Assembly (NCBI GenBank): GCA_903904275.1
Contig: CAIVBX010000125.1
Location: 1-13,411 of the forward strand
Origin: an uncultured Pseudomonadota bacterium
GTDB taxonomy: Bacteria > Pseudomonadota > Gammaproteobacteria > Methylococcales > Methylomonadaceae
Direction of reading: 5' to 3'
DNA: 13,411 nt
In this document: positions 7,701-13,411 of the stretch, one piece after another
Layout: the number at the start of each line of letters is the position of its first letter
Numbering within the stretch: the first letter of the stretch is position 1
Notes under the pieces: generated by a model
What the model was told of the DNA's origin: nothing
The model's database searches: none
Seen by the model: the letters and a program-made list of their open reading frames with translations, nothing else
Position numbers and translations under genes: made by a program

Positions 7701-8599
7701 CCCCAATAAAATTTTAAATCTTGATTTTCGACTTCGACATTTTCATTATTGAATTCATCTAAAATTTTACACAAAAACAAATTCACCAATTTATCAAACG
7801 CATTTTCACGCCCTGAAATGTTGTGCTGGCGCATTATCGTGGCGAATTCGTGATATTTGGGTTGAATATCTTCACCGCTTAATGTTTGTAAATCTTCGAG
7901 ATAAACTTTTTGCTTACCCAAAATGTAGGCTTGAACGCTATGTTCAAAAATACCTTTCGTCATGGCATCTTGGTCGTAGCTAGTTTTCCAAACTTCAAAC
8001 AATTGCTCACGAGTTCGAGCGTTGCTAAAACGGGCAGATTCGGTGTTGGAATTTTTAGCTAAAAAATCGTCACTGTCTTTTAAACTAATTAAATAGTAAT
8101 TGTGTTTAACGTCTTCATTAACAAAATCTGACGCATACAAACATAAGAATTCAGGAGCTTCATTTGCCGCGTAACCGAATAATTGTCCGCCATCTTCTAA
8201 GGTGTTTTGCCATGCTTTGTTGAATTCTTTGCCAGCGGTTTTGCACTCAATAATCAGTAAAGAATCACCTTGTCTATCTTTGACTAAAATATCTGCACGT
8301 CCACCACTTGCACCGTGTCCCACTTTCCATTTCGGTTCAAGTTCAATCGATTTAGGCGCGTAACCTTTCTCAAGCAAACGATGCACGCATTCAAACACAA
8401 CAAAATTTTCATCTGCTTTGAAATTGCAAGTTTGTCGCTCGTTGATTTTCAAACCTTGTGATTCGGGATAAATCAATTCTTGTTTATCAAAATCAGCGGT
8501 TAAAACTGCGCCATTCGCAAAGGTTTTACTGTAGACATTGCTGTTTTGAGTGAAATCTAAAAACAGCAATAACGATTTGAACGAATCAGAAGTTATCAT
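4793..8599 (-). CDS. Type IIB-like restriction-modification-specificity fusion (AloI/CjeI type)
   Basis: This 1268-residue chain combines three activities. Residues 1-160 form an HsdR-N-like PD-(D/E)XK nuclease: D103 in G-R-A-D-I-L, then E118-C-K120. A helical region follows, then an N6-adenine methylase with Q-F-F-T-P (429-433), motif I D-Y-A-C-G-A-G (461-467) and catalytic N-P-P-Y (541-544). Residues 893-1055 and 1085-1245 are two HsdS-like target-recognition domains, each starting with G-G-T-P-D-T-K and ending in P-x-P-x-L-E-x-Q-Q followed by a helical spacer. No helicase motifs are present, which excludes Type I HsdR. Length and domain order match single-chain Type IIB enzymes such as AloI and CjeI, which recognise a split site and cut on both sides; the target cannot be predicted. 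The start lies two bases after the argH stop, with no Shine-Dalgarno. Eight G in a row occur at codons 299-301. The frame is intact. Confidence 0.9.
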   Translation of the reverse strand: MITSDSFKSLLLFLDFTQNSNVYSKTFANGAVLTADFDKQELIYPESQGLKINERQTCNFKADENFVVFECVHRLLEKGYAPKSIELEPKWKVGHGASGGRADILVKDRQGDSLLIIECKTAGKEFNKAWQNTLEDGGQLFGYAANEAPEFLCLYASDFVNEDVKHNYYLISLKDSDDFLAKNSNTESARFSNARTREQLFEVWKTSYDQDAMTKGIFEHSVQAYILGKQKVYLEDLQTLSGEDIQPKYHEFATIMRQHNISGRENAFDKLVNLFLCKILDEFNNENVEVENQDLKFYWGGYAQDSYFNLIDRLQELYQKGMDKFLDEPVTYVDNAAVDNAFRYFQNKPDATRDTVKELFKQLKYFTNSDFAFIDVHNETLFYQNATVLLKIVKMLQDIKLLQKDSNNQFLGDLFEGFLDNGVKQSEGQFFTPMPICRFIMQSLPLEKLFFNSEEPPKAIDYACGAGHFLNELAMQITPFIQDKAAHYSQFYGIEKEYRLSKVAKVSAFMYGQNEINIIYGDALALHAKIENDSFSLLVANPPYSVKGFLATLDKKERTKYELFKTINDKSIESNNSIETFFIERAKQLLKVGGVAAIIVPSSILSNSDSTYTATRSLLLAYFDIVSIVEFGSGTFGKTGTNTVTLFLRRKKRMPEVAHHYACRVKCWFDFQDLENKCYEDAHLIHKYCAHIGISFDEYETLLNGKPSAELLAHEMFVDYRKDFENSSDITKLKTQKFFKDFTPAQKQTELDKRFRAYLERIEKDKLLYFVLAYDNPQPVLIIKSPADNKEQKAFLGYEWSGRKGDEGIKLTTDSNGNHLTPLYDETNRDNPEKINALITQNFLGNLSAIPKNLQPFASLVNLVDMLDFSRKDFDKTISLNVKKAEFEIESRWEIKRLSDLVQIIGGGTPDTKISNYWGGDIHWLSVVDFNTDSRFVSTSEKTITALGLKNSSTKYLQKGDLIISARGTVGALAQLAVPMTFNQSCYGLRAKTEILDAGYLFYVLKQEIQQFKSNAYGSTFGSITTKTFDIIKIPLPPLEIQQQIVRECETIDLEVEKASLEIQNAKIAIDETVQCCFNSGFDMKKLDDITDVKNGGTPDTKNKTYWENGEICWATLVDTKNKYLLDTQRKITVDGLKGSSAVLLPVNTIIFSSRATIGEVTIAKIETATNQGYKNFICDANVLNYEYLYFILKACGKEIESLATGMTYKEINATSIKNYKIPVPDLETQQKVVSEIETFEKQIDDAQKVIDGAASRKAAVLKKFNNI
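5293..5308 (-). repeat. direct repeat copy 2, start of second recognition domain
   Basis: Sixteen bases identical to 5860-5875, encoding T-P-D-T-K of the second target-recognition domain. The copies are 567 bases (189 codons) apart, so they are in the same reading frame. Confidence 0.85.
5860..5875 (-). repeat. direct repeat copy 1, start of first recognition domain
   Basis: Partner of the 16-base repeat at 5293-5308, encoding T-P-D-T-K near residue 909 of the fusion protein. Recombination between the copies would remove one recognition domain without breaking the frame. Confidence 0.85.
7697..7704 (-). repeat. homopolymer tract of eight G on the coding strand (possible phase-variation site)
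   Basis: Eight consecutive C on the plus strand, read as G on the coding strand, span the codons for W299-G300-G301 of the R-M fusion. I saw no other C or G run of this length in this AT-rich window. One extra G leads to a TGA within about a dozen codons, and one fewer leads to a TAA in about ten codons, so only the present length gives full-length enzyme. Confidence 0.75.
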
Positions 8600-8601
8600 G
8601 A

Positions 8602-9987
8602 TTAAATCAGGTTTTGACGCGCCGTTACAATCGCTGCTTTCACAGTTTCAGGTGCAGTGCCGCCAATATGTGAACGTGCAGCAACGCTGCCTTCGAGTGA
8701 TAAAACGGCAAACACGTCTTCACCAATTAACGGCGAAAATGTTTGTAATTCTGCAAGTGAAATTTCTGACAAATCACGTTTTGTTTCAACGCCCAAACGC
8801 ACTGCTAAACCGACAATTTCATGTGCATCACGGAACGCCAAACCTTTACGAACTAAATAATCAGCTAAATCAGTTGCGGTCGCAAAACCTTGTTTCGCTG
8901 CGCGGTACATATTTTCTTTTTTTGGAGTCAAATGCGGCACCATGTCGGCGTAAGCACGCAAACAATTTAGTAACGTATCGACGGTATCAAACAGCGGTTC
9001 TTTGTCTTCTTGATTGTCTTTGTTGTACGCGAGCGGCTGACTTTTCATTAGCATCAACAACGCGACTAAATGCCCTGTCACACGCCCTGCTTTTCCGCGT
9101 ACTAATTCAGGCACATCAGGATTTTTCTTTTGCGGCATAATTGAAGAACCTGTGCAGAACGCATCAGGAATATCAATAAAATCAAACTGCGCCGAAGCCC
9201 ACAAAATCAATTCTTCTGAAAAACGCGACAAGTGCATCATCAAAATACTCGCAGTTGCGGTGAATTCAATTGCAAAATCGCGGTCGCTAACAGAATCTAA
9301 AGAATTCGCTGTCGGATGGGAAAAACCTAATAACTCCGCACTGAAATGTCGGTCGATAGGATAACTTGTTCCCGCTAACGCAGCCGCACCGAGTGGCGAA
9401 ACATTCAAGCGTTTTGCACAATCACACAATCGGTCTGCATCTCGCGCAAGCATTTCAAACCACGCCATTAAATGATGTCCAAAAACAATCGGTTGCGCGA
9501 CTTGCAAATGCGTGAAACCTGGCATAATGGTTTCTGTGTGTTGTTCTGCCAAATCTAAAATCGCGGTTTGCAAACGTTTTAATTCAACGCTAATCGCGCC
9601 AATTTCGTCACGCAAATAAAGTCGAATATCCGTGGCAACTTGGTCATTTCGAGAACGTCCTGTGTGCAGTTTTTTTCCTGCAATACCAATCAAATGCGTC
9701 AAACGAGCTTCGATATTCATGTGAACATCTTCTTGCTGAATCGACCATTCAAATTCACCACGTTCAATTTCGCCATGAATTTGTGTCAACCCGCGAATAA
9801 TTAAATCGCGTTCTTCAACAGTTAAAACACCGACTTCGCACAGCATTTTTGCGTGAGCAAGTGAGCCTTGAATATCTTGATTTGCCATACGTTTATCAAA
9901 ATCAACTGAGGCGGTGAAAATTTCAACAAATGCGTTGGTAGCTTGCGCGAATCGTGCGCTGGAGAGTTTTTGAGAATTGATGTTCAT
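8602..9987 (-). CDS. argH: argininosuccinate lyase
   Basis: This 461-residue protein catalyses the last step of arginine synthesis, splitting argininosuccinate into arginine and fumarate; the active enzyme is a cytosolic homotetramer. It has the fumarase/aspartase superfamily signature G-S-S-I-M-P-Q-K-K-N-P-D at 280-291 with the catalytic serine, H-T-G-R-S-R-N-D-Q at 108-116, and P-G-F-T-H-L-Q at 156-162 with the catalytic histidine. The length is typical. The N-terminal W-G-G-R-F of most ArgH proteins reads L-S-S-A-R-F here (8-13), a mild oddity. The ATG at 9987 is fixed by an in-frame stop just upstream. No Shine-Dalgarno precedes it, and the likely transcription start leaves a leader of only about ten bases. 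It heads the cluster that includes the R-M fusion. Confidence 0.97.
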   Translation of the reverse strand: MNINSQKLSSARFAQATNAFVEIFTASVDFDKRMANQDIQGSLAHAKMLCEVGVLTVEERDLIIRGLTQIHGEIERGEFEWSIQQEDVHMNIEARLTHLIGIAGKKLHTGRSRNDQVATDIRLYLRDEIGAISVELKRLQTAILDLAEQHTETIMPGFTHLQVAQPIVFGHHLMAWFEMLARDADRLCDCAKRLNVSPLGAAALAGTSYPIDRHFSAELLGFSHPTANSLDSVSDRDFAIEFTATASILMMHLSRFSEELILWASAQFDFIDIPDAFCTGSSIMPQKKNPDVPELVRGKAGRVTGHLVALLMLMKSQPLAYNKDNQEDKEPLFDTVDTLLNCLRAYADMVPHLTPKKENMYRAAKQGFATATDLADYLVRKGLAFRDAHEIVGLAVRLGVETKRDLSEISLAELQTFSPLIGEDVFAVLSLEGSVAARSHIGGTAPETVKAAIVTARQNLI

Positions 9988-10004
9988 TTGAAAAAAAGTA
10001 AAAG

Positions 10005-10034
10005 ATTAAATGCAAAAAAGGTTCAAAGTGACAA
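10005..10034 (-). promoter_or_regulatory. candidate promoter of argH, overlapping the upstream terminator
   Basis: On the minus strand TTGTCA (10034-10029) and TTTAAT (10010-10005) each match sigma-70 consensus at 5/6 positions, with an 18-base spacer. The -35 hexamer lies in the loop and upper stem of the preceding gene's terminator hairpin. Only about 80 bases separate the two genes, so the promoter has little other place to be. Confidence 0.55.
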
Positions 10035-10049
10035 CACCTTGAACCTTTT
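10014..10049 (-). terminator. strong rho-independent terminator of the gap-pyk-hpt unit
   Basis: AAAAGGTTCAA (10016-10026) pairs perfectly with TTGAACCTTTT (10039-10049). After one mismatch, GTG pairs with CAC around an ACAA loop. Read on the minus strand, a run of six T follows (10019-10014). It starts 18 bases after the stop of the Hpt gene. A shorter T run on the other side could allow weak termination of plus-strand transcription. Confidence 0.85.
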
Positions 10050-10067
10050 CATTCTTGGACAAAATGG

Positions 10068-10817
10068 TTATTTATGCTTTGCCAAAATGTTACTAGCAAC
10101 TTTGGTTAAATTCGGAATAAATTGGGCATCCCGCGCTAACACAGCGTTAATGATTAAATAATCAGGAATTGGCGTGGTGTTGCTACTAACTAAAATAACG
10201 GGAACGTGTTTATTTTTACCACTTGATTCACGCAATGCCGCAACAACTGCAACGGTGTTTAAATCAGGTAATTCACGCGCCGCAACAACTAAATCAAAAG
10301 GTTCGTGTAACATTTGCTCTAATGCCGCCATACCGCGTTCTTGCACAACAATACGCACACCTAATTGCGCTAAAACACCTTGGCATAATTTGCGACGAGA
10401 GGCAGACGGTTCAATTAACATCACTGTCGCACGACCAGGCAAACTCGATTTGCGTAATTCATCTAGTTCCTGTTCGATATGTTGAGTTGATGCATTGTCA
10501 TTACCAATGATTTCGGCGACTTGCTTCAATAAATCAACATAACTCAACGCATAATTCATGCTGAGTTGTTCAGTGTTAAAATTGCCGCTACTCAAAAAAC
10601 TTTCAAATTGATGGCAAATTGATGTCACTATCGAAAAGCCAAATTGACTGCCTGAACCTTTTAAACTGTGAACACGACGATAAATATCATCGAATGCACC
10701 TGGTGTGCCACGATCAAACGCTAAAACACTTTCTTCAACTGCATCACAACGTTCTGGAAATTCTTCAATAAATTCATCGCGCAATTGTTTTAATAATGTG
10801 TCAAATTCAGCATTCAT
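10068..10817 (-). CDS. Hpt phosphotransfer protein with degenerate receiver domain
   Basis: With the chosen start this is a 249-residue soluble protein. Its N-terminal half is an Hpt domain with the phospho-histidine motif V-H-S-L-K-G-S-G-S-Q-F-G (His50). Its C-terminal half (about 130-249) has the fold pattern of a response-regulator receiver: M-L-I-E-P, later F-D-L-V-V-A-A-R-E-L-P, then V-P-V-I-L-V-S-S. The phospho-acceptor aspartate is replaced by alanine (Ala180), the acidic pair reads E-P, and the conserved lysine appears to be lost, so this half should not be phosphorylated. ATG 10817 is preferred because AAGGAG ends eight bases before it; ATG 10823, in frame, lies only two bases away. 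It follows pyk by about 40 bases and ends at a strong terminator, so it is probably co-transcribed with gap and pyk. No DNA-binding domain is seen. Partner kinase unknown. Confidence 0.85.
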   Translation of the reverse strand: MNAEFDTLLKQLRDEFIEEFPERCDAVEESVLAFDRGTPGAFDDIYRRVHSLKGSGSQFGFSIVTSICHQFESFLSSGNFNTEQLSMNYALSYVDLLKQVAEIIGNDNASTQHIEQELDELRKSSLPGRATVMLIEPSASRRKLCQGVLAQLGVRIVVQERGMAALEQMLHEPFDLVVAARELPDLNTVAVVAALRESSGKNKHVPVILVSSNTTPIPDYLIINAVLARDAQFIPNLTKVASNILAKHK

Positions 10818-10823
10818 TAACAT

Positions 10824-10831
10824 TTCTCCTT
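10824..10831 (-). promoter_or_regulatory. ribosome-binding site deciding the Hpt protein start
   Basis: AAGGAGA on the minus strand has ideal spacing (8 bases) to ATG 10817 but not to ATG 10823. It is among the clearest Shine-Dalgarno sequences in the window, where several genes lack one. Confidence 0.7.
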
Positions 10832-10857
10832 AATTGTGTAAGTTTTCACTGTTGATT

Positions 10858-12303
10858 TTATGGTGTCAATTCGTGACCAACTGTCACAATTTTCAAATCA
10901 TTGGTACTGCCTTTTGCGCCCGCTAAATCACCTTTAGTAATGATGAATTTATCGTCAGTTTGTGCCATACCATATTGGCGTAACTGTTTGATAATATCGC
11001 GATTTACTTCAACATGGGTTTGTGCTTCATGCGAAAAATAAATGGGAATGACACCACGATAAAGCGTTACTTTACCCAAAGTTTTAGGTTGACAACTTAA
11101 AGCAAAAATCGGTATTCCAGAACTAATTCGTGACATCAAAAGCGGTGTTGTGCCAGATTCTGTCAAGGCAGCAATCCCTTTTACATTTGTATGATTTGCC
11201 ATATACATTGCCGCCATCGCGATAGCTTCTTCATCACGAGTAAATTCACGGTCAACGCGATGGTGCGACACACGAACAATGTCTTGTTTTTCCGCTTCAA
11301 TACAAATTCGATTCATCGCTTCAACGGCTTTTACAGGATATTTGCCTGAAGCTGTTTCAGCCGACAACATAATGGCATCGGTACCATCATAAACGGCATT
11401 CGCTACGTCAAAAACTTCCGCACGAGTAGGAATCGCATTTTCAATCATGGATTCCATCATTTGCGTAGCAGTGATAACAACACGGTCAAGTGAGCGAGCG
11501 CGTCGAATGAGTTTTTTCTGCATTGCGGGTAAATTGGCATCACCAATTTCAACACCTAAATCGCCTCGCGCTACCATCACAACATCAGAAGCTAAAATAA
11601 TGGCATCCATGATGTCATCATTTTCTACCGCTTCAGCACGTTCAATTTTGGCAACAATGCCTGCATTACAGCCAACATCTTTCAATAAACGACGCGCTTC
11701 GTGCAAATCTTCAGGGCAACGTGGAAATGAAACAGCAACATAATCACAATCGATTTTTCCAATTGTAATAATAACTTCTTTGTCTTTTTCAGTTAAAGCA
11801 GGTGCAGATAATCCACCGCCTAACAAGTTAATACCTTTGTTATTCGACAAATCACCACCAACGGCTACTGTGCAATTGATGCGTCCATTTTCAACGTTAA
11901 CGACATCCAACACGATTCGTCCGTCATCGAGTAATAAACGGCTACCGATACAAACTTCTTCGGCAAGAGGTTCATAAATGAAACCCACTTGTTCATGGTC
12001 GCCCTCGTCCAAACCTAAATGTAAATCGAGTGCGAAACGTTGCCCTTCATTCAAAAAAACTTTCTTATTTTTAAATCGAGCAATCCGAATTTTGGGTCCT
12101 TGTAAATCGCCTAAAATACCGACTTGCCAATTCATTTTTTTACTTATTTCACGAGCTTGGCGAGCGCGTTCGATATGGTCTTCGGCACTACCATGTGAAA
12201 AATTCAGGCGTACAACATCAACGCCTGCATTGAATAATGCTTCTAGTACGCCTTCTTTATCAGTCGAAGGACCTAATGTCGCTAAAATTTTCGTGCGTCT
12301 CAT
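10858..12303 (-). CDS. pyk: pyruvate kinase (PykA-like, type II)
   Basis: This 481-residue enzyme converts phosphoenolpyruvate and ADP to pyruvate and ATP in the last step of glycolysis. It shows the N-terminal T-K-I-L-A-T-L-G-P-S-T (4-14), the substrate-binding V-R-L-N-F-S-H-G (31-38), A-K-I-E-R-A-E-A, the Mg-binding A-R-G-D-L-G-V-E-I-G and T-A-T-Q-M-M-E-S-M, followed by the C-terminal allosteric domain. V-S-F-P-R-C-P-E-D-L and overall length (E. coli PykA has 480 residues) favour the PykA subgroup over PykF. An AGGTG ribosome-binding site lies about seven bases before the ATG. It starts 25 bases after the stop of gap and is probably in the same transcript. Confidence 0.97.
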   Translation of the reverse strand: MRRTKILATLGPSTDKEGVLEALFNAGVDVVRLNFSHGSAEDHIERARQAREISKKMNWQVGILGDLQGPKIRIARFKNKKVFLNEGQRFALDLHLGLDEGDHEQVGFIYEPLAEEVCIGSRLLLDDGRIVLDVVNVENGRINCTVAVGGDLSNNKGINLLGGGLSAPALTEKDKEVIITIGKIDCDYVAVSFPRCPEDLHEARRLLKDVGCNAGIVAKIERAEAVENDDIMDAIILASDVVMVARGDLGVEIGDANLPAMQKKLIRRARSLDRVVITATQMMESMIENAIPTRAEVFDVANAVYDGTDAIMLSAETASGKYPVKAVEAMNRICIEAEKQDIVRVSHHRVDREFTRDEEAIAMAAMYMANHTNVKGIAALTESGTTPLLMSRISSGIPIFALSCQPKTLGKVTLYRGVIPIYFSHEAQTHVEVNRDIIKQLRQYGMAQTDDKFIITKGDLAGAKGSTNDLKIVTVGHELTP

Positions 12304-12328
12304 CGTGACACCTGTCTTTAAGTGAATT

Positions 12329-13342
12329 TTATTTCGCGTTCATTAACGCTAACGAGGTATCGAGCATTCGGTTTGAAAAGCCCCATTCGTTGTCATACCA
12401 CGAAAGTACTTTCACAAAATTGCCGCCTGTCACTTTGGTTAAAGACGATTCAAAAATTGATGACGCAGGATTGTGATTAAAATCATGTGAAACTAATGGC
12501 TCATCGTTATAAGCCAAAACACCTTTTAACGCGCCTTCTGAAGCCGCTTTTAAAATGCTGTTAATTTCTTCTTTTGTCGTGTCACGCGATGCAGTGAAAC
12601 ATAAATCGACAACAGAAACGTTAATCGTGGGAACACGCATTGCAAAACCGTCTAATTTACCGTGCATTGACGGAATGACTAAACCGACAGCCGCTGCTGC
12701 ACCTGTTTTTGTTGGAATCATCGATTGCGTAGCAGAACGTGCGCGACGTAAATCTTTATGGAAAACGTCGGTTAAAACTTGGTCGTTTGTATAAGAATGA
12801 ATAGTCGTCATCAAACCATGTTCAATGCCAATTGTGTCAATTAACGGTTTGACTAAAGGAGCTAAACAATTTGTCGTGCAAGACGCATTTGAAATAACAG
12901 TGTCGCTGACTTTTAAAATATCGTGATTTACGCCATAAACAATCGTTGCATCAACGTCTGTACCGCCTGGTGCTGAAATAATGACTTTTTTTGCGCCAGC
13001 CGCTAAATGAGCAGAGGCTTTTTCTTTGCTAACAAATAAACCTGTGCATTCATGAACCACGTCAACGTCTAATTCTTTCCATGGTAATTTTGATGGATCA
13101 CGTTCAGCTAATACGCGAATTTTATCGCCATTGATAACAATGAAATCGCCGTCAACACTGACATCAAACGGAAATTTTCCATGAACCGTATCGTATTTCG
13201 TTAAATGTGCATTGGTTTTTGCATCGCCCAAATCGTTAATCGCTACAACTTTGAATTCACCTGTCCGATTTGTTTCATAAATTGCGCGAACGATGCAACG
13301 TCCAATTCTGCCATAACAATTGATTGCAATTTTTTGTGCCAT
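12329..13342 (-). CDS. gap: glyceraldehyde-3-phosphate dehydrogenase, type I
   Basis: This 337-residue enzyme oxidises glyceraldehyde-3-phosphate to 1,3-bisphosphoglycerate with NAD in glycolysis. It has the nucleotide-binding Y-G-R-I-G-R (10-15), the catalytic S-N-A-S-C-T-T-N-C-L (Cys155) and I-H-S-Y-T-N-D-Q with the catalytic His182. The Asp in A-I-N-D (37) points to NAD rather than NADP. The segment S-Y-T-N-D-Q and overall pattern favour GapA-type over erythrose-4-phosphate dehydrogenase (Epd). The start at 13342 is chosen because GGAGAG lies just before it and the product then begins MAQKIAIN, as usual; an upstream extension to 13402 would add 20 residues atypical of the family. It is the first gene of the gap-pyk-hpt unit. 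The usual neighbour pgk is not between gap and pyk. Confidence 0.97.
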   Translation of the reverse strand: MAQKIAINCYGRIGRCIVRAIYETNRTGEFKVVAINDLGDAKTNAHLTKYDTVHGKFPFDVSVDGDFIVINGDKIRVLAERDPSKLPWKELDVDVVHECTGLFVSKEKASAHLAAGAKKVIISAPGGTDVDATIVYGVNHDILKVSDTVISNASCTTNCLAPLVKPLIDTIGIEHGLMTTIHSYTNDQVLTDVFHKDLRRARSATQSMIPTKTGAAAAVGLVIPSMHGKLDGFAMRVPTINVSVVDLCFTASRDTTKEEINSILKAASEGALKGVLAYNDEPLVSHDFNHNPASSIFESSLTKVTGGNFVKVLSWYDNEWGFSNRMLDTSLALMNAK

Positions 13343-13373
13343 AAAAACTCTCCAACATACATAAAAATAAATC

Positions 13374-13402
13374 GTTAAAAAAATGATGTTGTCATGTGAC
13401 AA
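13374..13402 (-). promoter_or_regulatory. candidate promoter of gap
   Basis: On the minus strand TTGTCA (13402-13397) and TTTAAC (13379-13374) are 17 bases apart and match sigma-70 consensus at 5/6 and 4/6. The start codon would be about 25 bases beyond the predicted transcription start. Confidence 0.4.
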
Positions 13403-13403
13403 C
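13388..13403. promoter_or_regulatory. inverted repeat overlapping the gap promoter, possible operator
   Basis: GTTGTCA and TGACAAC form perfect 7-base arms around a TG centre, with no T tract after them. The repeat covers the candidate -35 hexamer of gap, the place expected for a repressor site. The regulator is unknown. Confidence 0.45.
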
Positions 13404-13411
13404 TATATCAA

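Noticed and set aside
4793..8599. The R-M fusion as a Type I HsdR or as a Type III enzyme
   Set aside because: There are no helicase motifs, and methylase and two recognition domains are in the same chain, which fits the Type IIB/IIG single-chain class.
8550..9140. Long plus-strand ORF of 196 codons opposite argH and the R-M start
   Set aside because: It is the antisense shadow of conserved argH codons; it has no motif and no ribosome-binding site.
12329..13342. Reading the dehydrogenase as erythrose-4-phosphate dehydrogenase (Epd)
   Set aside because: The active-site surroundings (I-H-S-Y-T-N-D-Q) and overall sequence follow GAPDH rather than Epd (H-S-A-M-H-D-Q), and it sits beside pyruvate kinase.
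13343..13402. Upstream extension of GAPDH by 20 residues
   Set aside because: The extra residues are hydrophobic and unlike the family's N-terminus, they run through the promoter and palindrome, and a good GGAG site marks the ATG at 13342.
1..13411. CRISPR arrays, tRNA or rRNA genes, transposases and integrases
   Set aside because: No regularly spaced repeats, cloverleaf-like sequences or recognisable mobile-element proteins were found by reading either strand; a tRNA or CRISPR search program was not available.

Overview
The window looks like a piece of the chromosome of an AT-rich gammaproteobacterium (GC content looks to be somewhere under 40% by eye). The ArgH, type II pyruvate kinase, GAPDH, TusA-family and DUF882/MepK-type proteins all have a proteobacterial look. 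A sulfur-oxidising Thiotrichales-like host is possible, but that is a guess from general resemblance. No rRNA, tRNA, CRISPR array, insertion sequence or integrase was seen.

Layout. Positions 1-1042 (minus strand) hold a PAPS-reductase-family ATP pyrophosphatase. The start of a second gene follows it and runs off the left edge; its visible N-terminus resembles DUF4007. Together they look like the beginning of a sulfur-dependent DNA-modification or defence module that continues outside the window. Positions 1243-2145 (plus) hold a solitary GT32-type glycosyltransferase with its own terminator. Positions 2146-2827 are a poorly coding gap with one doubtful small ORF and a promoter candidate. Positions 2828-3703 (plus) hold a Tat-exported DUF882 peptidase, which meets the end of the next minus-strand unit tail to tail with three bases between.

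From 9987 down to 3707 (minus) run four closely packed genes: argH, a 1268-residue restriction-modification-specificity fusion, an FAA-hydrolase-family enzyme and a TusA-like sulfur carrier. The fusion matches the AloI/CjeI type of Type IIB enzyme: PD-(D/E)XK nuclease, N6-adenine methylase and two target-recognition domains in one chain. It contains a tract of eight G on its coding strand, where gain or loss of one base would truncate the protein at once, so it may be phase variable. From 13342 down to 10068 (minus) lies a glycolytic unit, gap-pyk, followed by an Hpt protein with a degenerate receiver domain. That unit ends in a strong hairpin terminator which overlaps a good candidate promoter for argH.

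The right half is mainly core metabolism (glycolysis, arginine synthesis). The accessory content is the fusion R-M gene set inside the argH unit and the left-edge sulfur module. The most useful observations are the possible phase-variable switch in the R-M gene, the likely DUF4007 plus PAPS-reductase pair, and the phosphorelay-like protein in the glycolytic unit.
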